A stretch of 64,000 nt of DNA from SAR324 cluster bacterium (GTDB taxonomy: Bacteria > SAR324 > NAC60-12). Shown piece after piece: positions 63,882 to 64,000 of the stretch. The notes beneath the pieces were generated by a model. It searched no databases, was not told the origin of the DNA, and saw only the letters and a list, made by a program, of their open reading frames with translations. A program made the position numbers and the translations under genes. The DNA lies in the NCBI GenBank assembly GCA_015231825.1, contig JADGAV010000016.1:28402-92401 (forward strand), written 5' to 3'. Every line of letters starts with the position of its first letter. Within the stretch, counting starts at the first letter, position 1.

Positions 63882-64000
63882 ATGAATAGATTTAGCTTTT
63901 ATGAAATAGGAAATATTGCCTCAATTCTGATCATAACCATATCGGCGTTCATTATTCCGGCGTGCGTACAATTACGGGGACACAAGACTTTTTATAATTA
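63882..64000 (+). CDS. N-terminal part of a putative lipoprotein (runs off window)
   Basis: The ATG at 63882 follows a strong GGAGGGAAA site, and the frame stays open to the end of the window (39 codons). It encodes a short basic start, a hydrophobic helix (ASILIITISAFII) and a cysteine in IIPACVQ, resembling a lipoprotein signal. The rest of the protein is outside the window, so no function can be given. Confidence 0.55.
   Translation, partial: MNRFSFYEIGNIASILIITISAFIIPACVQLRGHKTFYN

Noticed and set aside
1..64000. CRISPR arrays, tRNA/rRNA genes, prophage or intact IS elements
   Set aside because: None was recognised on reading both strands; a covariance-model and IS search would be needed to exclude degenerate copies.

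Overview
The window reads as a chromosomal segment of a Gram-negative, probably marine or saline-environment bacterium. Lipoprotein and Sec signal peptides, a periplasmic Spy/CpxP-like protein, FabA and a periplasmic cytochrome-linked dehydrogenase all point to a double-membrane cell, and ectoine catabolism points to a habitat where that osmolyte is available. The combination of FabA with a LysW amino-group-carrier cluster is unusual. A SAR324-like or other deep-branching proteobacterial lineage would fit, but this is an inference and not proven here. No rRNA, tRNA, CRISPR array, prophage or intact insertion sequence was seen. Coding density is high and composition is fairly even.

Layout: 1-3.9 kb, end of an ectoine/hydroxyectoine degradation operon (eutA, eutB, eutC, doeA). 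3.9-7.3 kb, a PilZ membrane protein, a TerB-like protein and two lipoproteins, one with a formylglycine-generating-enzyme fold lacking the catalytic cysteines. 7.5-11.9 kb, an SDR dehydrogenase, then a tight 2-hydroxyacid dehydrogenase / APH-type kinase / enolase-like cassette. 11.9-16.5 kb, a complete liv-type ABC importer on the minus strand with a hairpin after the binding-protein gene. 16.8-20.1 kb, a GT39-like glycosyltransferase and a GSDH-cytochrome c fusion. 20.3-27.9 kb, fabA, a secreted pentapeptide-repeat protein, a cyclophilin-parvulin fusion, gpmI, ugd and dapD. 28-31.2 kb, a CCA-adding enzyme fused to a zinc-ribbon membrane domain, a small homologous membrane protein and a PrsW-like protease with zinc ribbons. 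31.2-32.7 kb, an ArsR-controlled metal permease.

33.2-38.0 kb is a meta-cleavage aromatic catabolic operon resembling the homoprotocatechuate pathway, but with a LigA/LigB-type dioxygenase. 38.2-42.9 kb is a six-gene LysW operon (lysW, lysX, lysY, a class II glutamine-amidotransferase-like gene, lysZ, lysJ) behind a near-consensus sigma70 promoter. 42.9-48.5 kb holds rhlE, an SDR gene and a Cpx-like envelope-stress operon with a CpxR-like box. 48.8-52.7 kb holds a deglycation pair (fructosamine kinase and LMW-PTP), an amidinotransferase-fold protein and a RelA/SpoT-TPR protein. 52.8-62.1 kb is a histidine-utilisation locus: hutC-hutU-hutH leftward, and a molybdopterin oxidoreductase-hutI-hutF rightward, with a palindromic HutC-like operator between them. 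The right end has an M20 amidohydrolase, a short inverted-repeat element and the start of another lipoprotein gene.

The most interesting system is the LysW operon. It lacks the LysK peptidase that normally frees the product from LysW. Instead it carries an Ntn-hydrolase whose usual glutamine-alpha-amino-binding Asp appears to be missing. That enzyme could be the missing LysW-gamma-glutamyl hydrolase. A dapD gene 11 kb away suggests that lysine is already made by the DAP route, so the LysW system may make arginine/ornithine or another amino acid.
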